From assembly GCA_910584245.1 (NCBI GenBank), contig CAJTZF010000018.1:1-49301 (forward strand): DNA of 49,301 nt, given 5' to 3'. Each line of letters opens with the position of its first letter. The first letter of the stretch is position 1. Of this stretch, positions 17,513 through 25,673 are shown piece by piece. Source of the DNA: an uncultured Eubacterium sp. GTDB taxonomy: Bacteria > Bacillota > Clostridia > Lachnospirales > Lachnospiraceae. Under the pieces are notes generated by a model. The model had not been told where the DNA came from. It saw only the letters and a list, made by a program, of their open reading frames with translations, and did not search any database. The position numbers were made by a program, and so were the translations under genes.

Positions 17513-17793
17513 AATAATATCATCTCCTTCTGTTTTAGTGAAACATCTTCTATATTTATGTATCAAAAATTGCCAGGTTATTCAAAACATATCCGAAGTA
17601 TAAAATAAATTTACCGTCTAACAATCTTATATATAGAAAAATAAAATTGGGATCTGCTACTATTTTGCTACTAAAAAACACCTTACTCCATTTACACATT
17701 CCTATGTAAACAGAATAAAGTGCTCCTACAAATCCATTTTCACTAAAACCTATTTAAGTTTTTTGGATACATAAGGTTTCACATTTTTTTCAA
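17513..17793. other. Intergenic region at the probable island edge
   Basis: This stretch holds the terminator at 17673-17722 and a short direct repeat TGCTAC (17655-17660 and 17666-17671). Short repeats of this kind occur near integrase att sites, but no matching copy could be placed at the far end of the island. No tRNA gene and no other gene is visible. Confidence 0.3.
17673..17722 (-). terminator. Long rho-independent terminator
   Basis: On the minus strand, CACTTTATTCTGTTTACAT pairs (with several G-U pairs) with ATGTGTAAATGGAGTAAGGTG, giving about 18 bp, followed directly by TTTTTT. It ends the transcript of the 17794-21746 gene run and insulates it from the integrase remnant. Confidence 0.8.
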
Positions 17794-18852
17794 TCAGCTT
17801 ATTCCATTATTCTCAATATATTTTTTCAAAAAACTCAGTACTTCCATTGTACAATCCACAACCCGGTTATGCTTATAGTGCTTATTACACGAAAAATATC
17901 CAAAATACCCCCACGGGTCTTTGATCTGCGGTCCCCAATCCCACAGCCCGTCCTCATTTGCCTGCTCCAGTAGCCACTGGACAGCATCCTCCAAATACAA
18001 TTCCGACCCCCTAAACTGGTTAATATAATTAAATGTATGAAACCAGCGTCCCATCACCTTGTTTTGGAATTTATCCGGCAAATGATATGGCGTCTTGTCC
18101 CAAAAATGTCCTCTTACACTTGCCTCTCCCCCTAAATGATGGAGCATAGCATTTTCTAACTTTGGCGAAATCCTATCGCGGCGCTTCAATACCAGCTCGC
18201 TTTGCATCGGAACAAGCCGCTTCTCTTTTGTCAGAAATATTTCATGTTGTGCCGCCATATCTGCTTCGTAACAATATTCGCCGCTGGCATAGGCACAATT
18301 TGCAATGTAATGCCATTGGTTATATACATCGTCGCATTCAAAACTGTTTGGCCGAATTGCCTCTATTAAATTGCATACATCTGCTCTTTGCCAGGGAAGC
18401 GCTCTCTCATTTTTCTCAAACCATGTTTCCTGACTGGACCCATCTAGCAACGAGAGCAAATATTCATTTGCCAGAAATAAAATATCTCTGTCATGAATCG
18501 TCAAACCAATATATAAGCATCGGTTAATCCCGGTCGCCGAAGTCGGTATTTTTGCCTTCACCGAGTAATCCTTTGACTTAAAACGCCCCCATCCGCCGTG
18601 CTCATCCTGCAATTGGGACATTTCTTCTACAATATCGCTTTTCAAAAATTCCTCCCGAAGTACATCCAGTGAAGGATCTTGACAGGGCGTGTCCAATATT
18701 GAAAATAAAAGCTTATACCTGACAGCTGGATAATGGCAAAAATCATAGAGCGCCATCGCATGTTTAAATAATTGTGCTTTCATTTTGCTATTCTTTATCC
18801 TTCCTGTTTCTCCATCGAACCATCCTTCCTTCTCATAAATGATACGTGACAA
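17794..18852 (-). CDS. Unknown protein, possibly an alpha/alpha-toroid (terpene-cyclase-like) fold
   Basis: A 352-aa soluble protein starting with TTG immediately after the TAA of the thioesterase gene. The two are evidently coupled. Repeated aromatic/glycine motifs (QDEHGGWGRF, EDGLWDWGPQIKDPWGYFGYF) and long helices recall prenyltransferase or squalene-cyclase-like repeats. No DxDD or QW-repeat catalytic motif is clear. The C-terminus (YKHNRVVDCTMEVLSFLKKY) completes a helical layer. Neighbours are a 4HBT thioesterase and a large secreted LRR protein. I do not know its function. Confidence 0.55.
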   Translation of the reverse strand: MSRIIYEKEGWFDGETGRIKNSKMKAQLFKHAMALYDFCHYPAVRYKLLFSILDTPCQDPSLDVLREEFLKSDIVEEMSQLQDEHGGWGRFKSKDYSVKAKIPTSATGINRCLYIGLTIHDRDILFLANEYLLSLLDGSSQETWFEKNERALPWQRADVCNLIEAIRPNSFECDDVYNQWHYIANCAYASGEYCYEADMAAQHEIFLTKEKRLVPMQSELVLKRRDRISPKLENAMLHHLGGEASVRGHFWDKTPYHLPDKFQNKVMGRWFHTFNYINQFRGSELYLEDAVQWLLEQANEDGLWDWGPQIKDPWGYFGYFSCNKHYKHNRVVDCTMEVLSFLKKYIENNGIS

Positions 18853-19290
18853 TTAACTTGGCCCAAAAGACGCTCCTTTGCTTTCCGCCAAGTTAGAAAA
18901 CATAGTATAAAAATCAGGGCTTGCCTTTTTGAGATTCACAGGATGCTCCTTCCTACCCAAGAAACAATGGCTGCTCTCTCCGGTACAGCGCAGCTCCTTC
19001 GTCTGCTTCTCCCTGGCCTCATACGAGATCACAAGGCGGATCCCATTGAACTTTTCGATTGTTGGGCTGATTTCTACCACTTCCCCAAATTTCGCCATCG
19101 ACTCATAATGGCAGCAAACCGACACAACGGGACAGATAATGCCCGCCTCTTCCATTTTTTCATAGCCAAGTCCTCCCTGTTCCATCATCTCGATCCGACA
19201 TTCTTCAAACCAGCGGATATAGTTCGAATGATGCACCACTTTCATCTGATCTGTTTCGTAATATTGCACTTTGTGTTCATAAATCCCCAT
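18853..19290 (-). CDS. 4HBT (hot-dog) acyl-CoA thioesterase, YbgC/FadM-like
   Basis: A 145-aa single-domain thioesterase: HKVQYYETDQMKVVHHSNYIRWFEE is the catalytic region. The Asp in YETDQMKVVHHSNY is the usual active-site acid of 4-hydroxybenzoyl-CoA thioesterase-like enzymes, and the FEECR motif follows. It hydrolyses acyl-CoA or related thioesters; the chain preference cannot be seen. The start at 19290 has a GGAGG-like site upstream. It is followed without a gap by an unknown toroid-like gene and preceded by an LRR protein gene. Confidence 0.85.
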   Translation of the reverse strand: MGIYEHKVQYYETDQMKVVHHSNYIRWFEECRIEMMEQGGLGYEKMEEAGIICPVVSVCCHYESMAKFGEVVEISPTIEKFNGIRLVISYEAREKQTKELRCTGESSHCFLGRKEHPVNLKKASPDFYTMFSNLAESKGASFGPS

Positions 19291-19319
19291 ATCACACGTA
19301 TTCCTCCCTTCTTTTATAT

Positions 19320-21746
19320 TCAGCTGTTTACAATCACTTTCACTTTATTCGACACACCGTTATTCGCAATAACAAAAACAGTACAAGAACCTTTCTTTTT
19401 TGCCCGGATCCTTCCTCTTTTCGATAAGCTTACAATCTCCCTATTATCCGTATAATAGCGAAATTCTGCTTCGTGTGCCAGTAGTTTCTTTTTTCTGTTC
19501 TCTTTTTTCACGACCGCTTTTATTTGAAACGTCTTTTTTGTTCTTAATACCACGTTTTTCTTATTTAACTTAATACTCTTTACATTGGTACGCTTTTCCT
19601 TATTCATCGCCACATGGATGATCGGGGATTTTGCCAGGTAATTCTTTCTGCCATCTTTGATCTGGTAAGAAGCTACATAATACTTGTATGCCCTGTCTTT
19701 CTTTAATTTCTTATGAGTACTTATGCGCTTTTGCGTACTCTGCACCTCTTTCAGCTTCTTATAATTCTTCTTCCCGTCACAGTATGACCAGTATACCTCG
19801 TAGCCAGAACATCCGTTCCATTTCCTCCATGTCAGCCTGACCTCATTACTCCCTTTCTGTTTTCCTGTGGCAAGCAGAAGGGAAAGATCTTTCCGTTTCT
19901 CAATCTGATTCCCATCCTGATTCGATTCGTCCGGCTTTAAAGTCGGTTTCAAAACTGGCGCCGACGGAATCGGAAATTGTACAGACAACGTTGGAATCGG
20001 TATCGTAGGAGCCGGGGTTGGCTCTATTGGTATCGGGGTCGGCGTTGGTGGCAGCTGGGTCGGCCTTTCCGGCGTTGGGGCAGGCGGCTCCGGCGTCGGT
20101 TCCTCTGGTGTTGGGGTCGGCGGCTCCGGCGTTGGTTCCTCCGGCGTTGGGGTCGGCGGCTCCGGTGTCGGTTCTTTCGGTGTTGGGGTCGGCGGCTCCG
20201 GCGTCGGTTCTTCCGGCGTTGGGGTCGGCGGCTCCGGCGTCGGTTCTTCCGGTGTTGGGGTCGGCTCTGCGGACGGAGCAGGCACTTTCGTCGGCGTTGG
20301 CGGAATTGACGGCGTTGGTTCCGCTTCCGCTTTCTTAACCGTCACCGGGACATCAATATCATCTACAACAATATACCGGTCTGTATCCCGCGGTGTATAA
20401 ACAGCCTTAAATATATTGGTCCCCTCTGCTCCTACGTTCAAGGCAGAATCCTTCCATGCAAACCCTTCTGGCAGATGAACATTTGCAAGGGTATCACCTA
20501 CAATAGCTGTTAAATTTTGCGGAACTGTATAGGACGGGATTCTTTTTAGTTTAAAATTAATATTAGAATCTATCAGTTTTCCACTTTGCACGTGCACAGA
20601 CGCCGCCATTATATTTGGTTGAATTACAAGCTTAGTCCCGTCGTCAGATAAACTGCAGTTATTATATTCCAAAGTTCCGCTCAGCACATCATTCACATCT
20701 AAAATTCTTTTAACTACTTCCGGAAGTTCACTTTCCCGCCCCACAACAAAATCTCCTGAGAGAGAAATACTCTGCCGGTTTAAATTAAATTGTCTATCAC
20801 CTTCAAAACCTGTAAAATCACTAATGTTGTTCATTGCAAAATCAATACTAATATCATCTCTTAAATCAGCAAACTCCTTTAATGAAGTAATTTTAAGAGC
20901 GGATAATTCCAACGCTTTCAACATAGGAAAATCTTTCGGAATTGACGCCAGATTCGCAATATTTGTAATATTATTTGTACTATTCAGATTTACAATGGAA
21001 GATCCACCAATACCCAAATGAACTCTTTTTCCGAGATTGAGTTCCTGAAGACCAGATAAGTTTTCTCCGCTCAACTCAAGCAATGTCACTATGGAATCAT
21101 CCGTAAGCCTATTATCCCCTAATGACAGTTGGGTCAGTTCCCCCACATACCTAATGAAATTAATATCCGATATATCGCAATCATCCATATATAATATTTT
21201 TAAATTCGGCAATTTATCTTTGGTAAGGTTGTCACAGGCACCGTCTGCAGACAAATCATTCTGTGACAGACAGATGTATTTTAAGTTCCTTAATGTTAAA
21301 TCCGGAATTTCTTCAATATTGGCATTAACCAAACATAAATTAATCAGGCTTTCCTTATTATTGAGAAGAGAAAAATTAAACCCGCTAAGATTACAATCTC
21401 TCAGAGCCAAATACTCCAATTTTGTGCAGCCGCAAATGAGCGCTTCGAGAATATCCCCGGAGTTCCCTGTTGCCATATCCACTCCCTTTATTTCGATTAA
21501 TTTAATTTTCCCCATATCCAATGTAACTGTCTGGGCTTGATCATCGTAATCCACCAACGCCCCCTGATTATTTGCTATATTAGGAGCAAGACACCTTTTC
21601 AGCTCAGTATATAATTTACTATCGTCTATCGTAAAAGACTGTTGCGCATCCCCTGCCAAAACGGTTGCCTGTCTCCACGGAAATACTGGGCCGACAATAA
21701 GAGCCAGTACTAGCACAATGGATAAAAACCTTCTTTTTGTATTCAT
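19320..21746 (-). CDS. Large secreted LRR / proline-rich / Big2 surface protein
   Basis: 808 aa. A signal peptide (about 1-31) is followed by leucine-rich repeats (about 90-340; LEYLALRDCNLSGFNFSLL, LKILYMDDCDISDINFIR). An Ig-like region comes next (about 405-475). A proline-rich stalk (about 476-592) is built from 12-residue units PTPEEPTPEPPT. An Fn3-like domain follows (about 630-715, SGYEVYWSY...AYKYYVASY), then a C-terminal Big2 domain (about 718-808). No sortase motif or membrane anchor is seen, so it is secreted or held non-covalently. A host-surface or wall role is plausible. The stalk DNA is a 36-bp tandem repeat and may vary in length. Confidence 0.8.
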   Translation of the reverse strand: MNTKRRFLSIVLVLALIVGPVFPWRQATVLAGDAQQSFTIDDSKLYTELKRCLAPNIANNQGALVDYDDQAQTVTLDMGKIKLIEIKGVDMATGNSGDILEALICGCTKLEYLALRDCNLSGFNFSLLNNKESLINLCLVNANIEEIPDLTLRNLKYICLSQNDLSADGACDNLTKDKLPNLKILYMDDCDISDINFIRYVGELTQLSLGDNRLTDDSIVTLLELSGENLSGLQELNLGKRVHLGIGGSSIVNLNSTNNITNIANLASIPKDFPMLKALELSALKITSLKEFADLRDDISIDFAMNNISDFTGFEGDRQFNLNRQSISLSGDFVVGRESELPEVVKRILDVNDVLSGTLEYNNCSLSDDGTKLVIQPNIMAASVHVQSGKLIDSNINFKLKRIPSYTVPQNLTAIVGDTLANVHLPEGFAWKDSALNVGAEGTNIFKAVYTPRDTDRYIVVDDIDVPVTVKKAEAEPTPSIPPTPTKVPAPSAEPTPTPEEPTPEPPTPTPEEPTPEPPTPTPKEPTPEPPTPTPEEPTPEPPTPTPEEPTPEPPAPTPERPTQLPPTPTPIPIEPTPAPTIPIPTLSVQFPIPSAPVLKPTLKPDESNQDGNQIEKRKDLSLLLATGKQKGSNEVRLTWRKWNGCSGYEVYWSYCDGKKNYKKLKEVQSTQKRISTHKKLKKDRAYKYYVASYQIKDGRKNYLAKSPIIHVAMNKEKRTNVKSIKLNKKNVVLRTKKTFQIKAVVKKENRKKKLLAHEAEFRYYTDNREIVSLSKRGRIRAKKKGSCTVFVIANNGVSNKVKVIVNS
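20083..20262. repeat. 36-bp tandem repeat encoding the Pro-rich stalk
   Basis: The unit begins GGCGGCTCCGG and recurs at 20083, 20119, 20155, 20191 and 20227, with degenerate copies on both sides. It is in frame with the surface-protein gene, so copy-number change would alter stalk length without breaking the frame. Confidence 0.9.
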
Positions 21747-21883
21747 ACTATTTCTCCCTCTTTTCTTTCAATCTTAAATTTAAGAATAGCACATTTTTCA
21801 AAACATTTCAATATACAATTACAAAAAATGCCTTGACATCCTATATGACACGAATGCCAGGTTGACGTTAAACCATATAAAAA

Positions 21884-21911
21884 TTGATTGTGGGATTCCT
21901 CACACAATCAA
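21884..21911. repeat. 9-bp inverted repeat upstream of the collagen-like gene
   Basis: TTGATTGTG (21884-21892) and CACAATCAA (21903-21911) with a 10-base spacer. It lies about 55 bases before the collagen-like start in the divergent interval with the LRR gene. It may be an operator or a leader hairpin. Confidence 0.5.
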
Positions 21912-21964
21912 CCATGATATACATAAAATAAAGTAATTACAAAATAGGAAAAGGAACATATAAA

Positions 21965-22558
21965 ATGAACGAATGTCATAATAAATTATGTTGTCATTGC
22001 TGTTGCCAGGGACTAGCAGGACCTCAAGGGGAACCCGGGATCCAAGGTCCTATGGGACCACAGGGAGAAGCTGGACCTGCCGGGCCTATGGGACCGCAAG
22101 GACCGGTGGGCCCCGGCGTACAACCGTCATATTTTAATGCTATCATGCAAGGCGGGTTCCAAAGCGTTCCCCCGGAAGGAGAGGTCCGTTTTCTACTTGC
22201 GTTTCAGTCCGGTGATTTTTCATTTATCCCAAACACAGCGGAAATCATCGTAAATACAGAAGGGGTTTATCGGATCGACTACTCCTTATTAGTTCGTCCT
22301 GCCTCCGAATTACTAAATATTGCTTATGCTGTAGCCATCAATGGCCTGGAAAATCCATTATCCTTTTTCGGAGCTTACTCAAATGGACCTGGGAATACAG
22401 AACGTGCGGAATTAACAGGCATGTTCATTACCTCAATCCCCGCTGGCTCAACCGTTTCACTGCGCAATAAATCTTCCTCGGAAGATTATCTGGCTGGAAC
22501 AGGCATTGACAATCAGGCAGTCAACCACGCATCTATTTTATTACAGCGAATTGCATAA
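21965..22558 (+). CDS. Collagen-like protein with Cys-rich N-terminus and BclA/C1q-like C-terminus
   Basis: 197 aa. The N-terminus is Cys-rich (NECHNKLCCHCCCQ), followed by 12 or so uninterrupted Gly-X-Y triplets (about 16-52; GPQGEPGIQGPMGPQ). A beta-rich C-terminal domain follows (about 55-197), similar to the BclA/C1q jelly-roll type (NTEGVYRIDYSLLVRP, AGSTVSLRNKS, ASILLQRIA). Such proteins coat spores in Bacillus and Clostridia; the Cys cluster could cross-link it. There is no signal peptide, which fits a mother-cell spore-coat or exosporium protein. It is transcribed divergently from the LRR protein gene. An AAAGGAA RBS precedes the ATG. Confidence 0.82.
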   Translation: MNECHNKLCCHCCCQGLAGPQGEPGIQGPMGPQGEAGPAGPMGPQGPVGPGVQPSYFNAIMQGGFQSVPPEGEVRFLLAFQSGDFSFIPNTAEIIVNTEGVYRIDYSLLVRPASELLNIAYAVAINGLENPLSFFGAYSNGPGNTERAELTGMFITSIPAGSTVSLRNKSSSEDYLAGTGIDNQAVNHASILLQRIA

Positions 22559-22590
22559 TCATACCAAAAAAATTTCTTCTATCCACTACA

Positions 22591-22631
22591 TGGGCGCATA
22601 TTACGTAACAGCTAAGTAGCTTCCGCGCCCA
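22591..22631. repeat. Inverted repeat between the collagen-like gene and rlmH
   Basis: TGGGCGC (22591-22597) and GCGCCCA (22625-22631), a 7-bp perfect stem with a long loop. It lies between convergent gene ends, so it may be a weak terminator; no adjacent T-tract is seen. Confidence 0.4.
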
Positions 22632-22677
22632 CATACATAAGAAGACTGCCACCAGATTCAGCAAACGCCTATCGGTA

Positions 22678-23157
22678 TTACTTGTGGTACGGTTCCCCAT
22701 GAATAATCCGATAACTCCGATAAATCTGTTCCAGCAAAATAACCCTCATCAACTGATGAGGGAATGTCATTTTAGAAAAACTAAGCTGTTTGTCCGCCCT
22801 TTTTAGCAACTGGTCTGACAATCCAAGCGAACCGCCGATGACGAACACGACGTTCCCTTTTCCACTAACTCCAAAATGATCCATCATACGGGCAAAGGAC
22901 AAAGAATCGTGCTGCATACCGTTAATTGCAAGGGCGATCACAACATCATCCGGTTTCAATTTTCTGAAAAGCCGCTCTCCCTCTTTCTCCCGGATAATCG
23001 CTTCTTCCTTTTCGGACGCGTGGTCCGGTGTCCTTTCATCAGCAACCTCCACAATGTCTAATTTTACATACCTGGACAACCGCTTCCTATATTCGCCGAC
23101 AGCCTCCCGCATAAAGGATTCCTTCACCTTTCCCACACATAATATCGTGATCTTCAC
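22678..23157 (-). CDS. rlmH: 23S rRNA pseudouridine-1915 N3-methyltransferase RlmH
   Basis: A 159-aa SPOUT-family methyltransferase of the usual RlmH length. Recognisable are MKITILCVGKVKE at the start, VIALAINGMQHDSLSFA, the SAM-binding knot FVIGGSLGLSDQLLKRAD, and the end FPHQLMRVILLEQIYRSYRI with HGEPYHK. It methylates pseudouridine 1915 in helix 69 of 23S rRNA. Its ATG overlaps the stop of the upstream histidine-phosphatase gene (ATGA), so the two are coupled. Confidence 0.96.
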   Translation of the reverse strand: MKITILCVGKVKESFMREAVGEYRKRLSRYVKLDIVEVADERTPDHASEKEEAIIREKEGERLFRKLKPDDVVIALAINGMQHDSLSFARMMDHFGVSGKGNVVFVIGGSLGLSDQLLKRADKQLSFSKMTFPHQLMRVILLEQIYRSYRIIHGEPYHK

Positions 23158-23744
23158 TTTTCATCCCTGCCTTTTTTCTTTGGCTTGTATTGAAACGGGC
23201 GCTTATAATCCGGGATCTCATACAAATACAAAATCCCGTTTTTTACCCTCCTCACCTCTCTTCCGATGAAGCCCAGACGAAACAGCTCATATATAAAATT
23301 AAAAATAAGGAATCCGTGTGAAACAATAAGCACATTGTCCTTTGACCAGTCAATCTGACGAAAAAATTTTCTCACTCGCCGTCTAGTTCCCTTGATATCT
23401 TCGGGTTGGCTTTTCGACTTAAAAAACCATGCGAGCCGCCCGCAAAAGTGCCAGACAGGAAACGGTAACCGGAAACGGTCCGTATGAATAAACGGGGCGT
23501 TGTCCACCTCGCGCAACAGCTTATCGACATATATATTGCCACTGTACACTTCCTTCGCCGTTTCAACCGCTCTTTCCAGATCGCTGCAATAACATACGTC
23601 CCACTGGATTCCCGACATATTTACATTCTTTTTTAATATTCGGGCATGCTCATATTTTTCTGACCATTCGCGAAACTCCTCTGACGTCATCATAAATTTG
23701 TGAGGACAATCTACTTTAAAATGCCTGACCAATCCTATTTTCAT
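23154..23744 (-). CDS. Histidine phosphatase superfamily protein
   Basis: A 196-aa protein starting MKIGLVRHFKV, where RH is the phosphohistidine motif. A second conserved block VCYCSDLERAVETA and the C-terminal VLIVSHGFLIFNF supply the second catalytic His. The start at 23744 has GGAGGAG six bases upstream; the open frame begins 16 codons earlier without support. The substrate cannot be told (phosphoglycerate, cobalamin or small phosphates are all possible). It overlaps rlmH by ATGA. A promoter is visible upstream at 23795-23824. Confidence 0.82.
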   Translation of the reverse strand: MKIGLVRHFKVDCPHKFMMTSEEFREWSEKYEHARILKKNVNMSGIQWDVCYCSDLERAVETAKEVYSGNIYVDKLLREVDNAPFIHTDRFRLPFPVWHFCGRLAWFFKSKSQPEDIKGTRRRVRKFFRQIDWSKDNVLIVSHGFLIFNFIYELFRLGFIGREVRRVKNGILYLYEIPDYKRPFQYKPKKKGRDEK

Positions 23745-23794
23745 CTGTGCTCCTCCAAAATATCCTCTTCCCACAATGAGAACCTTTTTCACTT

Positions 23795-23824
23795 AGTATA
23801 ACAAGAACATGTCATCCAATGCAA
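23795..23824 (-). promoter_or_regulatory. Sigma-A-type promoter of the phosphatase-rlmH transcript
   Basis: On the minus strand, TTGCAT (23819-23824), an 18-base spacer and TATACT (23795-23800). It lies about 50 bases before the phosphatase start. Confidence 0.55.
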
Positions 23825-23939
23825 TAAAAACCTTAATTTTTTTATAATTGCATCACATTGACACAAAAATGACACATTTTGTTAGTAATATAACAATCGG
23901 AAAGTATAAACTTTCTACTCCCACCCTATTATACGCTTA

Positions 23940-23990
23940 GGTACCCTCGGGGTACCACAAAAGACACCTCCTCCCAGAGGTGTCTTTTGT
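23940..23990. terminator. Hairpin pair with a strong bidirectional terminator
   Basis: A perfect 14-bp stem (ACAAAAGACACCTC at 23957-23970, GAGGTGTCTTTTGT at 23977-23990, loop CTCCCA) directly follows a 7-bp hairpin, GGTACCC/GGGTACC (23940-23956). The big stem ends 20 bases past the mazF stop and has T-rich or A-rich arms on both strands. It therefore serves as the mazF/alr terminator on the minus strand and could also stop plus-strand transcripts. Confidence 0.85.
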
Positions 23991-24010
23991 TATGCGCTTT
24001 GAATACCGCA

Positions 24011-24376
24011 CTATATATCCTGCTTGTCATATGTATCCAGGGCGAGACTGATCTCAAGCGCCCGGTTTATTTTTCTCAGCACTCCATCATCCAGATGACA
24101 CACCTTTTCTTTCAGCCTTGACTTATCAATCGTTCTCACCTGTTCCAGAAGAATTACAGAATCTTTCACAATTCCATAACTCTCTGAATCCAGGGCGATA
24201 TGCGTCGGAAGCTTAGCCTTGTTCATTTTCGATGTGATGGCCGCGCAGATCACAGTAGGACTATACCGATTTCCCATATCATTTTGAATGATTAAAACCG
24301 GCCGCACGCCACCCTGTTCGGAACCCACAACCGGTCTTAAATCCGCATAATAAATATCGCCTCTTTTAACTACCAT
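24011..24376 (-). CDS. mazF: MazF/PemK-family endoribonuclease toxin
   Basis: A 121-aa toxin of the EndoA/NdoA type. It starts VVKRGDIYYADL, with the GSEQGGVRPVLIIQND substrate-binding loop, then PTVICAAITSKMNKAKLPTH, the LEQVRTIDKSRL motif and a C-terminal helix. It cleaves mRNA at short sites. The start at 24376 has AGGGAG eight bases upstream; the open frame is longer. It is downstream of alr, as in many Firmicutes. In Bacillus a small MazE antitoxin lies between alr and the toxin, but here the 90-base gap holds no such frame. The antitoxin is elsewhere or absent. Confidence 0.92.
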   Translation of the reverse strand: MVVKRGDIYYADLRPVVGSEQGGVRPVLIIQNDMGNRYSPTVICAAITSKMNKAKLPTHIALDSESYGIVKDSVILLEQVRTIDKSRLKEKVCHLDDGVLRKINRALEISLALDTYDKQDI

Positions 24377-24499
24377 TGTATTTACTCCCTTATATTGTAT
24401 ATTTTTCACCTATGTAATGTCCACATTCATGGGCAACAAGGATTTATAGCCTATTATTACCAATATACGAGAGTTTATACCATGTGTACGTATCAAATC

Positions 24500-25639
24500 T
24501 TATATTCCATTCCTCACATATTTCCTGGGAACTCTTTGGCTTATGCCGCACACGTATTCATAATTAAATGAATGTGCCAGCTCTGCCACTTCTTCAACCG
24601 AAATCATATTTTCACCATCCCTGCCAATTAAGGTAACGCAGTCGCCAGCGCATATGCCAGGAATATCCGTCACATCCACCATAAATTGATCCATACAGAT
24701 TCTTCCTATAATTGGAGCATACTGTCCATGAACCAGAACACGTCCCCTTCCGGAGAGCCCGCGCTTAACGCCGTCCGCATACCCGACCGGAACGGTCGCT
24801 ACCACCGTTTCCCTCTGTGTGGTAAAGGTTCCGCCGTAACCTACACTTGCACCGGCTGGAACCGTTTTCAAAAAGGAGACGATGGATTTCCACTGGAGCG
24901 CTGGACGAATGGAGATCCGGTCCCGCGGAACGAGCCCGGACGGATATAAGCCATACGTTGATATGCCGGAGCGCACCATATCGAGATACGACTCAGGAAA
25001 ATGAATAATGGCCGCACTGTTTCCAACATGCTTTATTGGTATGTCTAACCCTCTCCCCTCTAACTCGCCGACAAAAGACATAAACCGTTCTAATGGCTCG
25101 CGGGCCGGATCGGCTGTCTCTTCATCTGCCCTGGCAAAATGAGTAAAAATACCCTCCAGCTGAATCCCGGGCAGGTCATAAATATCACATATAACGTCAA
25201 TATTTTCTCTCGTGGGAAGAAAACCGATGCGGTTCATACCGGTGTCTACTTTAATATGTATTTTGGCCGTTTTTCCAAGTCTGACGGCAACATCGCTCAA
25301 TTTCCTCGCCATCTCATAAGTATATACAGTCTGCGAAATATTGTGAGCGATCACATCGTCAAACCAGTCACTTCCCGTGTACCCCAAAACAAGCAGCATT
25401 TTTCCAATTCCCTGCTCGCGGAGACGGAGTGCTTCCTCCACTACTGCCACCCCATAGGCATCTGCCAAATCACCCAGCGCCCTTGCAACTGGTACATCGC
25501 CATGTCCATAGGCATCCGCCTTAATGACAGCCATAATCATTACATCACTGCCAACCCGCCTGCGCTCCTCTGAAATGTTGTGCCGGACGGCGTCCAAATC
25601 AATTTCCACATACGTTCTGTCATATATTTTTTGTTCCAT
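24500..25639 (-). CDS. alr: Alanine racemase
   Basis: A 379-aa PLP enzyme that makes D-alanine for peptidoglycan. The PLP lysine is in AVIKADAYGHG (about residue 39). The second catalytic residue, Tyr, is in ASVGYGGTF (about 270). FTHFARADEE, VRSGISTYGLYP and ICMDQFMVDVTD are further family motifs. The length is normal. It is preceded by nnr and followed by mazF on the same strand, the conserved Clostridia/Bacilli order acpS-nnr-alr-mazF. Confidence 0.97.
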   Translation of the reverse strand: MEQKIYDRTYVEIDLDAVRHNISEERRRVGSDVMIMAVIKADAYGHGDVPVARALGDLADAYGVAVVEEALRLREQGIGKMLLVLGYTGSDWFDDVIAHNISQTVYTYEMARKLSDVAVRLGKTAKIHIKVDTGMNRIGFLPTRENIDVICDIYDLPGIQLEGIFTHFARADEETADPAREPLERFMSFVGELEGRGLDIPIKHVGNSAAIIHFPESYLDMVRSGISTYGLYPSGLVPRDRISIRPALQWKSIVSFLKTVPAGASVGYGGTFTTQRETVVATVPVGYADGVKRGLSGRGRVLVHGQYAPIIGRICMDQFMVDVTDIPGICAGDCVTLIGRDGENMISVEEVAELAHSFNYEYVCGISQRVPRKYVRNGI

Positions 25640-25673
25640 TTTGCCCTCATTTCTGCAAGCCTGCGAACCTGCG

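Noticed and set aside
20083..20262. CRISPR array
   Set aside because: The 36-bp copies are contiguous without spacers and code for protein.
19977..20338. Arg-rich and Ala/Val-rich plus-strand frames over the repeat
   Set aside because: They are antisense shadows of the Pro-rich 36-bp repeat.
23858..23990. Plus-strand small RNA starting at TTGACA near 23858
   Set aside because: No -10 box at a workable distance; the hairpin is fully explained as a mazF terminator.
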